Positions 62,813-64,000 of a stretch of 64,000 nucleotides of DNA are shown in pieces (the first letter of the stretch is position 1; each line of letters opens with the position of its first letter). The position numbers were made by a program, and so were the translations under genes. This stretch comes from Streptomyces sp. NBC_01754 (GTDB lineage Bacteria > Actinomycetota > Actinomycetes > Streptomycetales > Streptomycetaceae), in assembly GCF_035918015.1 (NCBI RefSeq), contig NZ_CP109132.1:5146001-5210000 (forward strand), written 5' to 3'. Below the pieces are notes generated by a model. It saw only the letters and a list, made by a program, of their open reading frames with translations. It made no database searches and was not told where the DNA came from.

Positions 62813-63295
62813 GTGCGCGGGAGCGGAAGCGGCGGTGAACCCGGTGCGACGGCCGGGAGTGGTGTGGACCACGAATTCCTCGCTCTGGAACGGGAGTTGG
62901 CGGTCTTCCTGCGTCGGGCGCGGGCCAATTCCGGGGAGATGGCCCGTGAGGTCCACCCGGACCTGGAGCCCGCGGCCTACGGCCTCCTCGTACGCCTGGA
63001 ATCGGCGGGGCGTCAGCGCCCCACGGACCTGGCCGCCTACTTCGGAGTCGGCAGGGCGACGATGAGCCGCCAGTTGCACGCCCTGGAGGGCCTCGGCCTG
63101 GTGGCCCGTGAGAGTGATCCGGCGGACGGCCGCGTCTCCCTCGTCCGCCTGACGGGTGAGGGGCTGACCCGCTTCCGCCGTGTCCGTGACGCGCGGCGCG
63201 GCCGGTACGCCGACAAGCTGGCGGACTGGGACCGCGCGGAGGTGGCGGAGCTGGCGAGGCTGCTGCACCACCTGAACGCGCGCGCCGTGGACTGA
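62813..63295 (+). CDS. MarR-family regulator
   Basis: This encodes about 160 residues. The winged helix is RQRPTDLAAYFGVGRATMSRQLHALEGLGLVARESDPADGRVSLVRLT (about 65-110), flanked by dimerisation helices. The N-terminal 20 residues are Gly/Ser-rich. GTG 62813, nine bases after CCGGAGGG, is preferred to ATG 62768. It is divergent from the lysozyme gene, 252 bases apart. Ligand and targets are unknown. Confidence 0.87.
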   Translation: MRGSGSGGEPGATAGSGVDHEFLALERELAVFLRRARANSGEMAREVHPDLEPAAYGLLVRLESAGRQRPTDLAAYFGVGRATMSRQLHALEGLGLVARESDPADGRVSLVRLTGEGLTRFRRVRDARRGRYADKLADWDRAEVAELARLLHHLNARAVD

Positions 63296-63389
63296 GCGAC
63301 GGTCAGGGGCGCCCAGGCTCCTGGCAGGTCTCCCCGTCGCGGTCCGGACCCGGCGCGGAGCTTCCGGTCCCGCCCCGGCGCGGAGCCTC

Positions 63390-64000
63390 CTACAGCTCCA
63401 CCAGGACCGCGGTCGCGTCGTCGTGGGTCTTGCCGCGCCCCAGGAAGACGCGGCCGGTGTCGGCCCGCTCCAGCTCCCTGACGCGGTCGATCAGCCCCTG
63501 CGGCCCCGCCTTGCGCAGCAGCCCCAGCGTGGCCGTCCAGTCCCCCTCCCCGAACGTCTCCGTCCAGCGGCTCGCCCCGTCGGTGAGAGCCGCCAGGGAC
63601 CGCACCCGCTCCCGGGGCGTCTCGCCGGTCACCGCGCGCGACACCACCTCGGGGTCCGCCGCGGCCGTGAAGAAGCCGCCCTCCTTGTTCCGGGTCCGTG
63701 CGTCCGTGATCGCCTCGGAGGCCAGGGAGCCGGACGGAAGCCGGTCGAGGCGGTCGTCGAGGACCGGGCGGACCGTGCCGTCGGGTGCCTCCAGGAGCAG
63801 GGCCGAGTCGGAGAGCACCAGGTGTTCGACGCGCCGCGCGTCCCAGCGCGCCAGGACCACCGTCGCCTGCGGTGTGCGTGCGTGAGAAAGGTCACACGAG
63901 GAGCGATGGGCGTCCGCGGTGCGTCGGATGGACGCGGCGAGAATCCCGGTGAGCGTCAGATCCCGACGGGATGCCGCCAGTTCGGTCAGCGAGCCGCCCA
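63390..64000 (-). CDS. PP2C-like protein phosphatase domain, 3' part (5' end beyond window)
   Basis: On the minus strand the frame is open from the window end to TAG 63390-63392, about 202 residues. An internal GTG near 63860 is not the true start because conserved text continues upstream (GSLTELAASRRDLTLTGILA). TVVLARWDARRVEHLVLSDSALLLEAPDG and GRGKTHDDATAVLVEL (acidic metal site at the end) match the PF13672-type PP2C_2 group. The N-terminal metal motif is out of view. Ser/Thr dephosphorylation is inferred. Confidence 0.75.
   Translation of the reverse strand, partial: GGSLTELAASRRDLTLTGILAASIRRTADAHRSSCDLSHARTPQATVVLARWDARRVEHLVLSDSALLLEAPDGTVRPVLDDRLDRLPSGSLASEAITDARTRNKEGGFFTAAADPEVVSRAVTGETPRERVRSLAALTDGASRWTETFGEGDWTATLGLLRKAGPQGLIDRVRELERADTGRVFLGRGKTHDDATAVLVEL

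Overview
The window is a GC-rich actinobacterial chromosome segment that is almost certainly from a Streptomyces. The basis is the gene content and order: a dasR-dasABCD-nagB N-acetylglucosamine/chitobiose locus, a PdtaS-type kinase next to a WhiB-like gene, a sigH-type sigma/anti-sigma pair, sodN/sodX nickel superoxide dismutase, snapalysin with its LysR regulator, the fused 2-oxoglutarate decarboxylase, and lon behind an HspR-like box. The order resembles what I recall of the core of the S. coelicolor chromosome from about SCO5218 to SCO5285. That is memory, not a search. I see no IS element, prophage, CRISPR array, tRNA or rRNA.

Layout. 1-3.2 kb: the end of an HD-domain gene, a TPR protein, peptide deformylase and a secreted M15 peptidase. 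3.3-7.1 kb: class Ia ribonucleotide reductase nrdAB behind an adenosylcobalamin riboswitch. 7.1-9.6 kb: a GNAT enzyme and the MctP monocarboxylate transporter with its small DUF3311 partner. 9.8-16.5 kb: the DasR regulon core (regulator, ABC importer, GH3 hexosaminidase, glucosamine-6-phosphate deaminase), with several dre-like operators and a strong hairpin between dasA and dasB. 17-22.8 kb: PdtaS-like kinase, WhiB-like protein, lipid kinase, SigH-like sigma factor with a coupled anti-sigma factor, and a UBP zinc finger. 22.8-26.7 kb: Na+/H+ antiporter, PLP enzyme, an XRE regulator and a small partner gene.

26.6-32.1 kb is the most interesting block: flavohemoglobin and NsrR (nitric oxide response) next to a divergent Family 2B encapsulin shell gene. 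The shell protein has an HK97 fold with an inserted cyclic-nucleotide-binding-like domain and is of the EshA type. It is followed by a polyprenyl diphosphate synthase, its probable cargo, and a DUF6304 gene. A perfect palindrome sits between nsrR and the shell gene. 32.4-36.9 kb: DUF1648/GntR pair, snapalysin/LysR pair and an epimerase. 37-42.5 kb: sodN/sodX, a CGNR regulator, a methyltransferase and a polar amino-acid ABC importer. 43-49.7 kb: malic enzyme, quinone-oxidoreductase-like protein, GNAT, a frameshifted Clp-N gene, a PadR/DUF4097 operon and small hypotheticals. 49.7-64 kb: 2-oxoglutarate decarboxylase, a two-component system, a spermidine-synthase-like protein, GNAT, Lon, a polysaccharide deacetylase, a GH25 lysozyme, MarR, and the end of a PP2C-like gene.

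Most of the region is ordinary streptomycete core chromosome: carbon and aminosugar sensing, redox and nitrosative stress, wall hydrolysis and protein quality control. Many genes end at long perfect hairpins, and several pairs are translationally coupled by 4-base overlaps.
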